Shown: positions 29,053-42,848 of the stretch, piece after piece
Layout of the letters: each line of letters begins with the position of its first letter
Position numbering within the stretch: position 1 is the first letter of the stretch
DNA from: Rhodobacter sp.
Lineage (GTDB): Bacteria; Pseudomonadota; Alphaproteobacteria; Rhodobacterales; Rhodobacteraceae
Assembly (NCBI GenBank): GCA_030065095.1
Contig: JASJDP010000021.1
Location: 1 to 64,000, forward strand
Direction of reading: 5' to 3'
Length of the DNA stretch: 64,000 nt
Notes under the pieces: model-generated
The model's input: the letters and a program-made list of their open reading frames with translations, nothing else
Told to the model about the DNA's origin: nothing
The model's database searches: none
Program-made: the position numbers and the translations under genes

Positions 29053-29302
29053 CATAAATCTTCATGGGATCGAACTCTGGACGAGAAAGCTTAACGACAG
29101 GTTACGGAGAAAGTACCAGGCCGGAGAATTCTGCAACCTTCTGATTTTGAATTAAGTTTCCTGATCATGCGCAATTCGCGGAGTGGTGTGGACTCCGATG
29201 ACCGGCCCAAACGGCCAACAACGCGATGCCAAAAGACCCGGCGCGCGGCCAAGACCGTTCCGCGGCACCCGGCCGGCGGAGTTCTTTGGCGGCGCCACTG
29301 CG

Positions 29303-31588
29303 CTATTGCATCTGGCGCTGCACCGTCTCGGTCAACTGCGAGAGCGAGAACGGTTTGGGCAGGAACACCGAGTTGGGAATTTTGGCCCGATTGTGAGAGA
29401 AGCTGTCTTCCGCATAGCCCGAGACAAACACGACCCGGACACCCGGGCGTTGCCGGAGCGCCCTGGACACCCAGCTTGGACCGTCCATACCCGGCATCAC
29501 CACGTCGGTCACGAAGACATCCACCTGCAAGTCGACATCCTCGAGCGTACGGAGCGCATCCTCGGCACTGTCGGCCTCGATGACGGTAAAGCCGCGCAGC
29601 CGCAGGGCACGGCTTGCAAAGGCGCGGACCGGGGCCTCGTCCTCGACGAGCAGCACGACCCCACCGTCCGCATTGGCAACCGACTTGGCGCGGTCCTTCT
29701 TTTCGGGCGGCGGCAAGGCATAGGTCCCCCGATGTGCGGGAAAATACATCGTGAAGGAAGATCCCGATCCGATGACGCTGTCGGCAAAGATGAAGCCCCC
29801 GGACTGTTTCACAATGCCATAGGCCATCGAAAGGCCCAGTCCGGTCCCCTCTCCAAGCCGTTTGGTGGAGTAGAACGGCTCGAAGATCTTCGGCAGTTTG
29901 TCGGCGGGAATGCCGCACCCCTCGTCCTCGACCGTCACCACGACATATTCGCCGGGCGGGACAGCGGCCCGGTCGCGGGTCAGCGCGTCGGTCAGGCGCA
30001 TCGATCTGGTGACGACCCGGATCGCGCCACCCTCGGGCATCGCGTCGCGCGCGTTCACGACGAGGTTCATCAGCACCTGTTCCAGCTGCCGCTTGTCGGC
30101 ACGGACGCGGGGCAGGTCCGGATCGTGCGTCCAAGTGAGATCGATCTTTTCGCCAACCAGTCGGTTCAACAAATGCGTCAGATCGCCAAGCGTATCTCTG
30201 AGATCGATCAGTTCCGGCTGCATGTTCTGTTTCCGCGAAAAAGCCAAGAGTTGCCCGACCAGGCTTGCCGCTCGATTTGCGTTCTGGTTGATCTGCACCA
30301 AATCGCCGTAGTTCGGGTCGCCCTGCTCGTGGCGCAGCAGCAACAGATCGCAATGCCCGGAGATTGCGGTCAGCAGGTTGTTGAAGTCATGCGCCACACC
30401 GCCGGCGAGTTGGCCGATGGCCTGCATCTTTTGGCTTTGCACGAATTGCGCTTCGAGCGTCTTGAGTTCGGTCGCATCGATCAAGACCGCCAGAAGCGAG
30501 ACATCGTTGCCCTCGATCATTCTGCCCAACGCGACTTGCAGGTAGACGTCCTTTTGCGCCCGGGTCGCGCGCACGACTTCGGTCCGGTTCGCGCCTCGAC
30601 CCTCCGACACGTCGAGCAACCAGTCGTCGATGGGCCTGCCAAGCCCCTCGACAACGTCGGCGAAATCCAGCCCGCCATCTTCGGGCAGGCACAACAGCTG
30701 CCGCGCGCGCCCGTTCGCCATAAGGATCTTTCCCGAAATCGCGAGCTTCATCAGCGGGACGGGAATCGCATCGCTTTGGGTCCAATCGCGGTCCGGCGGG
30801 TCGCCCGGCCAGACGACGACCTGCCGGTTTCCGCCGGGTTCGTCGACCACCGCGAGATACGCAGCCAGAGGTCCCTTGGCAGTCGCAAGCTGGTGCAGAC
30901 GCCCCGGCCGGAGCGGCAAGTCGTTGATCGCGCGATCCAAAGTCTTCGGACGTGCGCCCAACAGCGTTTCCATCGCCGGGCTCATATCAAGGATAGTGCC
31001 CGTTTTGCCAACGCGCATCGCAGCCAGAGCGAGATTGGCCATTTTGCCGGCCTGTGCCTGCGCGCCGCAATCCAGCCGCCACAGGTAGACACCGCCGGTC
31101 CGCGCCGCCGACAGGCGCATCCCGCCGTCTTCGCCCGGCAAATCCTCGACCGCGACCGCCCTGGCGTCTGCCCGGACCCTCATGCGGGCAAGAACGCCGG
31201 GCGGCGACGCGACGTAATCGCGGATCACGTCGAACAGTGACACCGCGCCGTCGGGCACCTGCCGCGCCGCCGCGGCATTGCGGAACAGGATCCGGCCGGT
31301 CTCATCGGTCAGAAAGCTGATCGCCGGATCAAGCTCGGCCAGGTTGCGGACGATCGCGAAAAGCCGCGCCCGGCGCAGGCTGTGCAGCTGATCGAGCCCC
31401 AGGACCAGCCCGGCCAGACATGCCAGTGTTACCCCCGTGACCAAAAACAGCGCCCCCGCGAACCCTCCGGCGAATGCAATGGCCAGACCAAAGCACAGGA
31501 CCGCAGGTATCAGGATCTGCCCCGACCGCGGCGCTGCCGCAATCGCCAGGCGTGTCAGCGAATTTGGCGGTTGCGCCGTATCGGTCAC
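29303..31588 (-). CDS. cckA: CckA hybrid histidine kinase/phosphatase
   Basis: The protein has 761 residues from a GTG at 31588 with GGAG six bases upstream; an unsupported TTG start lies at 31630. Two N-terminal membrane helices (about 25-45 and 46-64) precede PAS-like domains. The phospho-acceptor His is H400 in [11 protein letters not shown], and the ATPase has [19 protein letters not shown] and [14 protein letters not shown] receiver domain with D695 in VTDVVMPG follows. It feeds the ChpT-CtrA relay, controlling motility, gene transfer agents or cell cycle depending on species. It is preceded by an RsmB-type gene. Confidence 0.93.
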   Translation of the reverse strand: MTDTAQPPNSLTRLAIAAAPRSGQILIPAVLCFGLAIAFAGGFAGALFLVTGVTLACLAGLVLGLDQLHSLRRARLFAIVRNLAELDPAISFLTDETGRILFRNAAAARQVPDGAVSLFDVIRDYVASPPGVLARMRVRADARAVAVEDLPGEDGGMRLSAARTGGVYLWRLDCGAQAQAGKMANLALAAMRVGKTGTILDMSPAMETLLGARPKTLDRAINDLPLRPGRLHQLATAKGPLAAYLAVVDEPGGNRQVVVWPGDPPDRDWTQSDAIPVPLMKLAISGKILMANGRARQLLCLPEDGGLDFADVVEGLGRPIDDWLLDVSEGRGANRTEVVRATRAQKDVYLQVALGRMIEGNDVSLLAVLIDATELKTLEAQFVQSQKMQAIGQLAGGVAHDFNNLLTAISGHCDLLLLRHEQGDPNYGDLVQINQNANRAASLVGQLLAFSRKQNMQPELIDLRDTLGDLTHLLNRLVGEKIDLTWTHDPDLPRVRADKRQLEQVLMNLVVNARDAMPEGGAIRVVTRSMRLTDALTRDRAAVPPGEYVVVTVEDEGCGIPADKLPKIFEPFYSTKRLGEGTGLGLSMAYGIVKQSGGFIFADSVIGSGSSFTMYFPAHRGTYALPPPEKKDRAKSVANADGGVVLLVEDEAPVRAFASRALRLRGFTVIEADSAEDALRTLEDVDLQVDVFVTDVVMPGMDGPSWVSRALRQRPGVRVVFVSGYAEDSFSHNRAKIPNSVFLPKPFSLSQLTETVQRQMQ

Positions 31589-31666
31589 AAGCGGCTCCGT
31601 TCGGTTCCCGCAGGCGTTGTGGCACGGCAAGGGTTAACGACCCGTTAAGCCATCCCAGCGGCTGGC

Positions 31667-32848
31667 CTAAGTTCGCCGGCTGGGGCTGGTCAGCAGCCCA
31701 AGATAAAACCCGTCGCCCCCGTCCAGCGGCGTCAGGCGCAACTCGCCGGACAGGCTCCATCCTCGACGCCCCGCACGAAAGGCCGAGATTACCCCGCCAT
31801 TCTCTGATCCAAGCAAGGAACAGGTCACGTAGGCCAAGTGCCCGCCCGGCCGGACCAGTTCGGCGGCGGCAGTCAGAACCTGAAGCTGGGTTTCCTGCAG
31901 CTGGCGCAGCCCGCCCGCCGTCAGGCGCCATTTTGCGTCCGGCGTCCGGCGCCACGCACCGCTGCCCGAACAGGGAGCGTCGCACAGAACAAGGTCAAAT
32001 CCCGGCTGCGCCGGCGGCCGTCCCTTGTCCCAGATCCCGATCGCCGCGCCCGCTCGCGCCGCGCGGAACGGAATATCCCGCATCCGTCCCGGATTGCTGT
32101 CATGAGCGACCACCCGCAGGTCCGCCCGCGCTGCCATTGCCAGCGCCTTGCCGCCCCCTCCGGCGCAATAGTCCAAAACCCGGTCGCCGTCGTCGAGCGG
32201 CAGCGCGTCGACCACGGCCTGCGACGCCGCGTCCTGCACTTCGACAAGTCCGTCGGCAAAGGCCTTCGAGCCCTGAACCTTGCGCGCATTGGCGGTCACC
32301 TCCAACGCCGTCGGAGACAGGGGATGTGGCCGGGTCTCGATGCCCTCGGCCCGCAACGCCGATGCCGCGCCCCCGCGCGTCGCCTTGCGAAGATTGCTGC
32401 GCAGAAACACCGGCGCGCGGTGTCGCAGCGCCCGGCAAACCGGTTCGAAGGCATCGCCGAGACTTTCGCGAAGCGCCGGCAGCAGCCAGTCGGGCATGTC
32501 CAACCGCACGCCCTCCGGCGCGTCCTCCAGACTGCGGGATCTGGTTTCGTCCGCCGTCAACGGCAACGGAGCATAGGCAGCGCCGGTGAACAGGTCCGCC
32601 GGGTCTTGACCGGCGGCGCGCACCGCCCCCAGCATGAGCGCCCGGCCGGTTTCGGCCCCGCCGAGCCACGCGAAGGACCGGCGGCAGCGCAGCGCGCCAA
32701 AGACATGATCGCGAACCGCGGCGCGGTCGCCGGACCCCGCATATCGGTTTCGCCGCGCCCAGGTGGTCAGTGTCTGCTCGGCCGGCGCACCATCGAGAAT
32801 CGCATCGAGAATGCCGATCGATGCCTGGATCCGGGCGGCGGGTGTCAC
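31667..32848 (-). CDS. rsmB: RsmB-type rRNA (cytosine-C5) methyltransferase
   Basis: The 393-residue protein has an N-terminal NusB-like helical domain, then VLDYCAGGGGKALAMAA (SAM motif I), DLVLCDAPCSGSGAWRRTPDAKW with the catalytic Cys in motif IV, and YVTCSLLGSENGGV with the second Cys in motif VI. These define the RsmB/NOP family. Methylation of 16S rRNA is likely, but RsmF-like or orphan specificities are possible. The start codon is GTG, with only AAGG overlapping it as a ribosome site. It lies 40 bases downstream of guaB. Confidence 0.85.
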   Translation of the reverse strand: MTPAARIQASIGILDAILDGAPAEQTLTTWARRNRYAGSGDRAAVRDHVFGALRCRRSFAWLGGAETGRALMLGAVRAAGQDPADLFTGAAYAPLPLTADETRSRSLEDAPEGVRLDMPDWLLPALRESLGDAFEPVCRALRHRAPVFLRSNLRKATRGGAASALRAEGIETRPHPLSPTALEVTANARKVQGSKAFADGLVEVQDAASQAVVDALPLDDGDRVLDYCAGGGGKALAMAARADLRVVAHDSNPGRMRDIPFRAARAGAAIGIWDKGRPPAQPGFDLVLCDAPCSGSGAWRRTPDAKWRLTAGGLRQLQETQLQVLTAAAELVRPGGHLAYVTCSLLGSENGGVISAFRAGRRGWSLSGELRLTPLDGGDGFYLGLLTSPSRRT

Positions 32849-32888
32849 CTTAGCAGCTCACATCAAGAACGTCTTGCAAGTCCTTGAT

Positions 32889-34373
<1,485 letters not shown>

Positions 34374-34407
34374 CTATTTCACGGGCCGGTTGGAAAGAAA
34401 AGAGGCA

Positions 34408-35394
34408 TTACGCCACGGCGGCATTGGTCTTGACCGCCAGCGCGCCCTTGATCCACAGCTGCAGCACCTTTGCCGCAATCCAAGGGATCAACAGCGTGGC
34501 CGCGACCAGTGTCACCCCGCCGACGATCCGAAACGTCGCCCCTTGGCCGCCAAGGTCCAGCATCAACCCCGAAAAGGCCGCCAGCGGAAAGGTGAAGGCG
34601 CCCCAAAGGGCGCTGAACCCCGCGGCGGTCAGGTAGCGGGCCGAGAGCACCAGCGCAACGAATCCCGCGCTCGCCAATCCGGCAAATGCGACGGCAAGTC
34701 CCGTAAGATCCAACAGCATCGCCGTGGTTCCGAACAGGCAGACGGGCGCCAGGTGGATCGCCAGCAGCGGCCGAAGCGACGGCGGCGTACCGCGCCGCAG
34801 GACCTGTGCGGCGCTGGCGCCGTAAATCAACGCCGCAATCGCCATGGTTCCCGCCAGCAGCGCCTGCGCCAGCAGGTCGAATCCCAATGGCGCCGCCGAC
34901 AGGGGCGCGACCACGAAGCCCACAAAGCTCAGGTGCCAGGCCGGCGTCACCTGCCGGGCTTCGGGCGGGCTGGTCATCAGGCTGTGGATCATCAGCGCAG
35001 CCAGTCCCAAATGTACAGCCAGCCCGGCAAACAGCAGCGCCTGCGCCGCGATGGGCATGATCGGCACCAGCCCGACCGCCAGCAAAAGCGCACAGAGCGA
35101 CATCGCCGCCAGCCCTGTGCGCCCGGGCAGTATCCTAAGATCCTCGACCACGACGCCGGGCCGTTTGACCAGCTTCGCCCCGTAGGCCCCGAGCGCGAAA
35201 AGAAACACCAACGCCACGGCTCCCAACAAAAGGTCCGATATCGCCCGCGGCACCGAAAACGGCTCGACCGCCCGCCCCCAGGCCAGCGCCAGGCCAAAGA
35301 GCCCCATCAACGGCGGAAACACCGCCGGCGGCGTACGGCGCCAGAACGGAATATGCGTCTGCGCACGAAAGGCGGGTGGTTGTTGCGGTGTCAT
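34408..35394 (-). CDS. TDT-family (TehA/SLAC1-like) membrane transporter
   Basis: The 328-residue inner-membrane protein has about ten hydrophobic helices in the TehA/SLAC1 arrangement. It starts RTPPAVFPPLMGLFGLALAWGRA, a Phe-Gly-containing first helix typical of the family. Members transport C4-dicarboxylates or anions, or confer tellurite resistance. The ATG at 35394 begins MTPQQPPAF; the open frame continues another 2 kb upstream but is antisense to the ureohydrolase gene. Substrate not determinable. Confidence 0.8.
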   Translation of the reverse strand: MTPQQPPAFRAQTHIPFWRRTPPAVFPPLMGLFGLALAWGRAVEPFSVPRAISDLLLGAVALVFLFALGAYGAKLVKRPGVVVEDLRILPGRTGLAAMSLCALLLAVGLVPIMPIAAQALLFAGLAVHLGLAALMIHSLMTSPPEARQVTPAWHLSFVGFVVAPLSAAPLGFDLLAQALLAGTMAIAALIYGASAAQVLRRGTPPSLRPLLAIHLAPVCLFGTTAMLLDLTGLAVAFAGLASAGFVALVLSARYLTAAGFSALWGAFTFPLAAFSGLMLDLGGQGATFRIVGGVTLVAATLLIPWIAAKVLQLWIKGALAVKTNAAVA

Positions 35395-35508
35395 GCAGCG
35401 GCTCCCCAGGCGACCGCGCGCAACCTGCCCCGCACATCCCGGCCCCGCAACGCGCGCATCGCCGCATCCGCCCTTGCGCCGAGCGCAAAACGGCGCGAGC
35501 CTGAGGCC

Positions 35509-36465
35509 ATGACAAAACAGGGCTACGACCACGGCCGGCTGAACCTGCCATTCACCGGCATCTGCACCTTCGGCAAGAACCCTTTCGTCGAAGACTGGAG
35601 CGAAATCGACGCCGATGCCGCGATCCTCGGCGCCCCGTTCGACGCCGGGACCCAGTGGCGCGCAGGCGCCCGTTTCGGCCCCCGCGCCGTGCGCGAGGCC
35701 TCGACGCTGTTCTCCTTCGGTCATGCCGGGGCCTACGACCACGAGGACGACGTCACCTATCTGGGTCCCGAGGTGCGGATCGCCGATATCGGCGACGCCG
35801 ACATCATCCACACCGACACCGCCCAAAGCCATGCCAATATCAAGACCGGCGTGCAGGCCATCCTCGACGCCGGCGCGTTGCCGGTCGTCATCGGCGGCGA
35901 CCACTCGGTCAACATCCCCTGCATCGACGCCTTCGACGGCGCCGGAGACATCCACATCCTGCAGATCGACGCCCATCTCGACTTCGTCGACGAACGCCAC
36001 GGCGTGCGTTTCGGCCACGGCAATCCGATGCGCCGCGCCGCCGAGAAGCCCTATGTCACCGGCCTGACCCAGATCGGTATCCGCAACGTCTCGTCCACCG
36101 CCCGCGAAGGCTACGAGGCCGCCCGCGCCATGGGGTCGACGATCCTCAGCGTGCGGCAGGTCCGCAAGCTGGGAGTTGAGCGGGTGCTTGCCAGCATTCC
36201 CCCGGCCGCCCGGCTTTACGTCACCATCGATATCGACGCCTTCTGCCCGTCCATTGCGCCCGGAACCGGGACCCCCAGCCATGGCGGATTTCTCTACTAC
36301 GAGGTGCTCGAACTCCTGCAGGCCGCCGCCAACCGGCATGATATCGTTGGCCTCGACCTTGTCGAAGTCGCGCCGGATTACGACCCGTCCGGGTCCACCG
36401 CGATCCTGGCTGCGCAGCTGCTGCTCAACATGCTCGGTTTCATCTTCCACGCCCGTCAGACCTGA
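35509..36465 (+). CDS. ureohydrolase (agmatinase-like)
   Basis: The 318-residue manganese enzyme has metal ligands in GGDHSVN, QIDAHLDF and TIDIDAFCPSIAPG (His, Asp-x-His-x-Asp and Asp-x-Asp). It may act on agmatine, guanidinobutyrate or a related guanidino compound. The ATG at 35509 has GAGG two to three bases before it, which is closer than ideal, but the protein then begins like the family. A long open frame from 34066 is antisense to the neighbour. It is divergent from the TDT gene and followed after 15 bases by the LprI-like gene. Confidence 0.85.
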   Translation: MTKQGYDHGRLNLPFTGICTFGKNPFVEDWSEIDADAAILGAPFDAGTQWRAGARFGPRAVREASTLFSFGHAGAYDHEDDVTYLGPEVRIADIGDADIIHTDTAQSHANIKTGVQAILDAGALPVVIGGDHSVNIPCIDAFDGAGDIHILQIDAHLDFVDERHGVRFGHGNPMRRAAEKPYVTGLTQIGIRNVSSTAREGYEAARAMGSTILSVRQVRKLGVERVLASIPPAARLYVTIDIDAFCPSIAPGTGTPSHGGFLYYEVLELLQAAANRHDIVGLDLVEVAPDYDPSGSTAILAAQLLLNMLGFIFHARQT

Positions 36466-36480
36466 GAAAGGAGGCCGCCC

Positions 36481-37038
36481 ATGCCCCTTCGCGCGATCGT
36501 CACCGCCATTGTCCTTGCCTGTACCGCCCTGCCCGCCGCGGCGCAAAGCTGGTGCAGTTCCCCCAGTCTGAACGCCACCGAACTGGCGATCTGCACCGAC
36601 CCGATCCTCGGCGGCCTCGATATCGAGATGGCCGCCCTTTACGAGCAGGTGAAGGCACCCGGACAGCGCGACTGGCTGCGGTCCCGCAACGCCTGCCGTG
36701 CGGATGTCTTCTGCATCGAAGCGGCCTACCGGTCCCGGATCGCCGAGTTGCGCGCGCTGCGCGACGCGCGTCCGATCGCCCGGCTGCGCCCCTGGTGTGG
36801 CGCGGCACGTCTGAACCTGACCGAACAGACGATCTGCGGGAACAGGACGCTGGCAAATCTCGATGCGGCGATGACCGCCGTCTATGGCGCGGCCCGCGCG
36901 CGGCCAAACGATCCCGAACAGGTCAACTGGCTGCGCGGCACCCGCGACGCCTGCGGCAGCGACGCACGCTGCATCCGCGGCGCCTATGTCCAGCGCATCG
37001 TCGAACTGGGCGAGCGGCTGCGGCTGGAAGGAAAGTGA
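36481..37038 (+). CDS. duplicated LprI/DUF1311-like secreted protein
   Basis: The protein has 185 residues. A signal peptide (PLRAIVTAIVLACTALPAAAQ, cut near residue 22) precedes two copies of a cysteine-containing helical repeat. Copy 1 is at about 25-92 (SLNATELAICTDPILGGLDIEMAALYEQ, ending FCIEAAYRSRI). Copy 2 is at 106-173 (RLNLTEQTICGNRTLANLDAAMTAVYGA, ending RCIRGAYVQRI). This matches LprI/DUF1311, a family that includes a lysozyme inhibitor. The cysteines in each copy probably pair. AGGAGG six bases before the ATG is ideal. It is close behind the ureohydrolase, so they may share a transcript. Confidence 0.8.
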   Translation: MPLRAIVTAIVLACTALPAAAQSWCSSPSLNATELAICTDPILGGLDIEMAALYEQVKAPGQRDWLRSRNACRADVFCIEAAYRSRIAELRALRDARPIARLRPWCGAARLNLTEQTICGNRTLANLDAAMTAVYGAARARPNDPEQVNWLRGTRDACGSDARCIRGAYVQRIVELGERLRLEGK

Positions 37039-37741
37039 CCGGTTGGTGAGGGCCGGGGCCGGTCCGGACGATCCGGACGGCGGGCCGGATGGGCGGGTGT
37101 CCCGGCGTGGCGGCCCCGCCGCCCGCTTTAACGATTGCAGGGAGCGCAAACAGATTCGTGCAGATAGCTCTGCAGGAACCCATGCCCGGTCGTTAGCGCG
37201 GGCGCCGAGAGCGACGATCCAGCGCCGGGCCGGGACCGGGACACGGCGCGGCTTTGCGTAAATGCGGCCATTCGGAAGGCCATCTTGATCCAGAAGATGC
37301 ACCCTCTTGCATGAGAAGGATGAGCTTTGACAGAGTCGCGTTTGACCGGTTCCGGCCTGGAGCGGACTTATGCAACCAGTCGTCGGCGCGGAATCAAGGC
37401 CGAAGGCCGCCGCGCCATCGCCGACCCGCCCCGGAGGGGAGGCGATTTGCTTGCGTCTCATATCGCATTGAGGTCGTTCGGACTTTGCTGGGATAAATCG
37501 AGCCGTTCAGACGTCTTGGCCGCCTCCCCGCGGGTCGGCGATGGCGCGGCTTCATGCTTGATACGCAATGACCGCACCAGGCCGATAACCGACCTTCGAC
37601 TTCCTCATACCGAAACGTGCCCGAGACAGCGTTTTGCCGATCTCGATCGCCGTAGCGGCGGCGGCGCGCAATCGCCGGGTTGCGGCTGATGATGGCTCTG
37701 ACAACCAACCTGGCGCGGCACTCGGCGCACCCGTCCCGGGG
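37039..37741. other. 700-base gap with a dispersed repeat, no convincing gene
   Basis: Frames of 60-120 residues exist on both strands but are basic, repetitive and without ribosome sites. The stretch between 37385 and 37565 contains a repeat with inverted-repeat structure, listed separately. The rest shows no promoter I can name. The lipA gene ends at the right boundary. Confidence 0.55.
37385..37565. repeat. dispersed repeat with 21-bp inverted arms
   Basis: Bases 37409-37429 (GCCGCGCCATCGCCGACCCG and one more C) are the exact reverse complement of 37530-37550, 100 bases apart. Weaker matching continues outward (ATCAAG..GAAG against CTTCATGCTTGAT) and inward (GGGGAGGCG against CGCCTCCCC). 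The left end (37385-37407) matches another window position, 44670-44692, at 22 of 23 bases. This looks like a non-autonomous or regulatory dispersed element. No transposase is visible. Confidence 0.6.
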
Positions 37742-38701
37742 CTAGCTGCGCTGCCCCAGCCTCCGCAGCCTTGCCTCTCTGAGCCGGGCGAAGTCGTCGC
37801 CGGCGTGATAGCTCGAGCGCGTCAGGGGCGTGGCCGAGACCATCAGGAACCCCTTGCCATAGGCGGCTTTCTCGTAGCTCGCGAACTCGTCGGGCGTAAC
37901 GAACCGGTCGACGGCGTGATGCTTTGGTGTCGGCTGCAGGTACTGACCGATCGTCAGGAAATCGACATCGGCCGCGCGCATGTCGTCCATCACCTGCAGC
38001 ACCGCCTGCCGGTCCTCGCCCAAGCCTACCATGATCCCGGACTTGGTGAACATTGCCGGGTCGATTTCCTTGACCCGCTGCAACAGACGCAGCGAGTGGA
38101 AATAGCGCGCACCGGGCCGGACCTCGGGGTAGAGCCCCGGTACGGTTTCGAGGTTGTGGTTGAAGACGTCGGGCCCGGCCTTGACCACGACCTCCAGCGC
38201 CTCGGGCGCGCATTTCAGAAAGTCCGGGGTGAGGATTTCGATGGTCGTCCCCGGCGCCTGCCGCCGCACCGCCCGGATCGTCTGGGCGAAATGTTCGGCC
38301 CCGCCGTCGGCGACGTCGTCGCGGTCAACCGAGGTGACGACGACGTGGTTCAGCCCCAGCTTTTTCACCGCATCGGCCACGCGCCCCGGCTCGAACACAT
38401 CCAGCGCGTCGGGTTTGCCGGTGGCCACGTTGCAGAAGGTGCAGCCGCGCGTGCAGATCTCGCCCATGATCATCATCGTGGCGTGGCCCTGGCTCCAGCA
38501 TTCGCCGACATTGGGACAACCCGCCTCTTCGCAAACCGTCACCAGGTTATGTGCGCGCATGATGTCGCGGGTCTGCCTATAGCCGGCCGACACCGGCGCC
38601 TTGACCCGGATCCAGTCGGGTTTCTTCGGCTGGGAGCTATCGGCGCGATGCGCCTTCTCCGGATGCCGTTCGGTGGGGATTTTCAGATCGCGCGAGGTCA
38701 A
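37742..38701 (-). CDS. lipA: lipoyl synthase
   Basis: The 319-residue radical-SAM enzyme inserts two sulfurs into protein-bound octanoyl groups. The auxiliary cluster uses C57, C62 and C68 ([13 protein letters not shown]); the SAM cluster uses C83, C87 and C90 (CTRGCTFCN). RSSYHAG near the end holds the last cluster Ser. The start is taken as TTG at 38701, seven bases after GGAG, giving [18 protein letters not shown] as in homologues. The open frame to 38854 has no support. It depends on Fe-S cluster supply such as that of the SUF genes. Confidence 0.95.
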   Translation of the reverse strand: MTSRDLKIPTERHPEKAHRADSSQPKKPDWIRVKAPVSAGYRQTRDIMRAHNLVTVCEEAGCPNVGECWSQGHATMMIMGEICTRGCTFCNVATGKPDALDVFEPGRVADAVKKLGLNHVVVTSVDRDDVADGGAEHFAQTIRAVRRQAPGTTIEILTPDFLKCAPEALEVVVKAGPDVFNHNLETVPGLYPEVRPGARYFHSLRLLQRVKEIDPAMFTKSGIMVGLGEDRQAVLQVMDDMRAADVDFLTIGQYLQPTPKHHAVDRFVTPDEFASYEKAAYGKGFLMVSATPLTRSSYHAGDDFARLREARLRRLGQRS

Positions 38702-38765
38702 GACACATCTCCCTGGTCGCCCGATGATGTAGCCGAACCGGCCGCCGTTGTCGAACCGGCTGGCG

Positions 38766-39698
38766 TCAAGCCCGGCCTGCGCCGCGCGCATAGCTGACCA
38801 GTTCCCGCCCCGCATCGCCCAAGAGCGCGGCCAGATCACCGGCCCAGCCGTCATCCTCGCTGGTGGACCGGCGGGCCAGCGCGACCATGCGCGCAGGTTC
38901 CGGCGCCGCGAACCGGCGCAGTTCCAACCCCTTGAACGCCCCGGCCTCGGTGCGCAGCGCGATCTCGGGCAGAAAGGTCAGCCCGAACCCTTCGGCCACC
39001 AGGCCGCACAGCGTGGAAAGCGACGAGGCACCCAGGTCGACCCGTTTCGACAGGGTGGCGAACCCGCAGGCCTCGAGCGCCTGATCGGCCAGGCAGTGCC
39101 CTTCGTCCAGCAACAACAGCTGGTCCGGCGGCACATGGGACGGGCCGAGCCGATGGGCGGTCTCCAGCGTCTCGAGCCGCGCGGACGAGCCGGCCAGCAC
39201 GAACCGGTCCTCGAACAGCGGCTCGGCCACCAGCCCAGGTTGAGTCACGGGCAGCGAAATCACCGCCGCGTCCAGCTGACCGTCGAGCAATCCGTCGATC
39301 AGCTGCGCCGTCTGCGCCTCGCGGACGCGGATGTCCAGCGTGATGTCATGCGCCCGAAGCCGGGTGAGCGCCAGCGGCAGAAGATAGGGCGCGATCGAGG
39401 GAATCACCCCCAGCGTTAACCGCCCCGCCAGCCCCTGCTGCATCCGGACGGCATGTTCCAGATCGCGCATGTCCGACAGAAGTTTCTGCGCCCGGTCCAA
39501 AAGCGTTTGCCCCGCCCGCGTCAGGCGGATCTCGCGCGGCAGGCGTTCGGCCAGCGTGACGCCGAGACCGGTCTCCAACTCTTTGATCTGCAGCGACAAC
39601 GCGGGCTGCGAGATATTCACCCGCGCCGCCGCAGCCCCAAAGGACCGGGTCTCGGCGAGGGCCACGAAATAGGTTAGCTGCTTCATCGTCACTGCCAT
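38766..39698 (-). CDS. oxyR: OxyR peroxide sensor (LysR family)
   Basis: The 310-residue regulator has a winged helix at about 4-65 ([35 protein letters not shown]). Redox cysteines C202 and C211 in [18 protein letters not shown] have the same spacing as E. coli C199 and C208. It is transcribed divergently from katG, which it almost certainly controls. Upon peroxide exposure the two cysteines form a disulfide. Confidence 0.95.
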   Translation of the reverse strand: MAVTMKQLTYFVALAETRSFGAAAARVNISQPALSLQIKELETGLGVTLAERLPREIRLTRAGQTLLDRAQKLLSDMRDLEHAVRMQQGLAGRLTLGVIPSIAPYLLPLALTRLRAHDITLDIRVREAQTAQLIDGLLDGQLDAAVISLPVTQPGLVAEPLFEDRFVLAGSSARLETLETAHRLGPSHVPPDQLLLLDEGHCLADQALEACGFATLSKRVDLGASSLSTLCGLVAEGFGLTFLPEIALRTEAGAFKGLELRRFAAPEPARMVALARRSTSEDDGWAGDLAALLGDAGRELVSYARGAGRA

Positions 39699-42016
<2,318 letters not shown>

Positions 42017-42040
42017 TCGAACCGCCCGGACTCACAGTTG

Positions 42041-42068
42041 GGGCGCCCCCGCCGGGGGCGCCCTTTTT
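42041..42068 (+). terminator. rho-independent terminator of katG
   Basis: GGGCGCCCCC and GGGGGCGCCC form a perfect ten-base stem across a three-base loop, followed by TTTTT. It ends 52 bases after the katG stop. Confidence 0.92.
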
Positions 42069-42101
42069 CATTGTGAGAGTCGTCGTGGTAGGCTTGCCCC
42101 G

Positions 42102-42809
42102 ATGAGCCGGCTTGCCGACATTCGCGCAACGAGCCGCTGGAGCGATATCGCCGAGGGCCAGCCGCAGCATGCCGGCATCGCGGTATTCCTGACGCTGGGG
42201 GCTCTGCACCTGCTCGGCGACCCAGCCGAGGCACCGCGATTTCTGGGGCTCGATGCGCACGGGTGGGCGCGCCTGTCGATGATTCTGGCACTGGCGCATC
42301 AGGGAATCGTGGCGCTGGTGTTCCGGCTGCAACTGCACCGCGCGGTCCTGACCCGTGTCTTCGGACGCCACGATATGACGGTCTGGGCCGCGCTGTTCCT
42401 GCCGCTTTTGCTGGCGCGGCCCGCGACGGTTTTCGTGGCGGGCTGGCTCGACACCACACCGCTCACCGGGTTTCGCTGGGCAGAGGTCGCGGCAGGCGCA
42501 GCTTTGATCGGCGTGGCCGCCTGGGTGGTCCGGGCGGTTCTGATGGACTTTACCCTGCCCCGCGCACTGGGCGGCGATCACTTCCGGGACGAGATCGCGG
42601 CGATGCCGCTTGTCCGGGACGGCCCCTTCGGGGTGGTGCCCAACGCGATGTACGGCCTGGCCTTTCTCGGGCTCTGGGGCATCGCCCTGATGTTCGGATC
42701 CTGGAATGCGTTGGTCGCGGCGGCGTTCCAGCATGCCTATATCTGGGTGCATATGCACTGTACCGAGGCGCCGGATATGCGGTGGATCTATGGCGGCCGC
42801 GCCGCGTGA
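42102..42809 (+). CDS. membrane protein, possible PEMT/ICMT-like methyltransferase
   Basis: The 235-residue protein has about six hydrophobic helices (near 24-40, 57-78, 92-112, 125-146, 180-200, 205-217). The end (FQHAYIWVHMHCTEAPDMRWIYG) resembles the C-terminal region of phospholipid or isoprenylcysteine methyltransferase-like proteins and NnrU-type membrane proteins. I cannot confirm the SAM site. It starts 33 bases after the katG terminator and is followed by a VIT1-type gene on the same strand. Assignment is tentative. Confidence 0.5.
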   Translation: MSRLADIRATSRWSDIAEGQPQHAGIAVFLTLGALHLLGDPAEAPRFLGLDAHGWARLSMILALAHQGIVALVFRLQLHRAVLTRVFGRHDMTVWAALFLPLLLARPATVFVAGWLDTTPLTGFRWAEVAAGAALIGVAAWVVRAVLMDFTLPRALGGDHFRDEIAAMPLVRDGPFGVVPNAMYGLAFLGLWGIALMFGSWNALVAAAFQHAYIWVHMHCTEAPDMRWIYGGRAA

Positions 42810-42848
42810 CGCAGGCTTGCGGCGGCGCGCGGGACGGGTCAAGTTGGG

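Noticed and set aside
35395-37461. Upstream extension of the TDT transporter frame
   Set aside because: Antisense to the ureohydrolase and LprI-like genes and without helices; the transporter starts at 35394.
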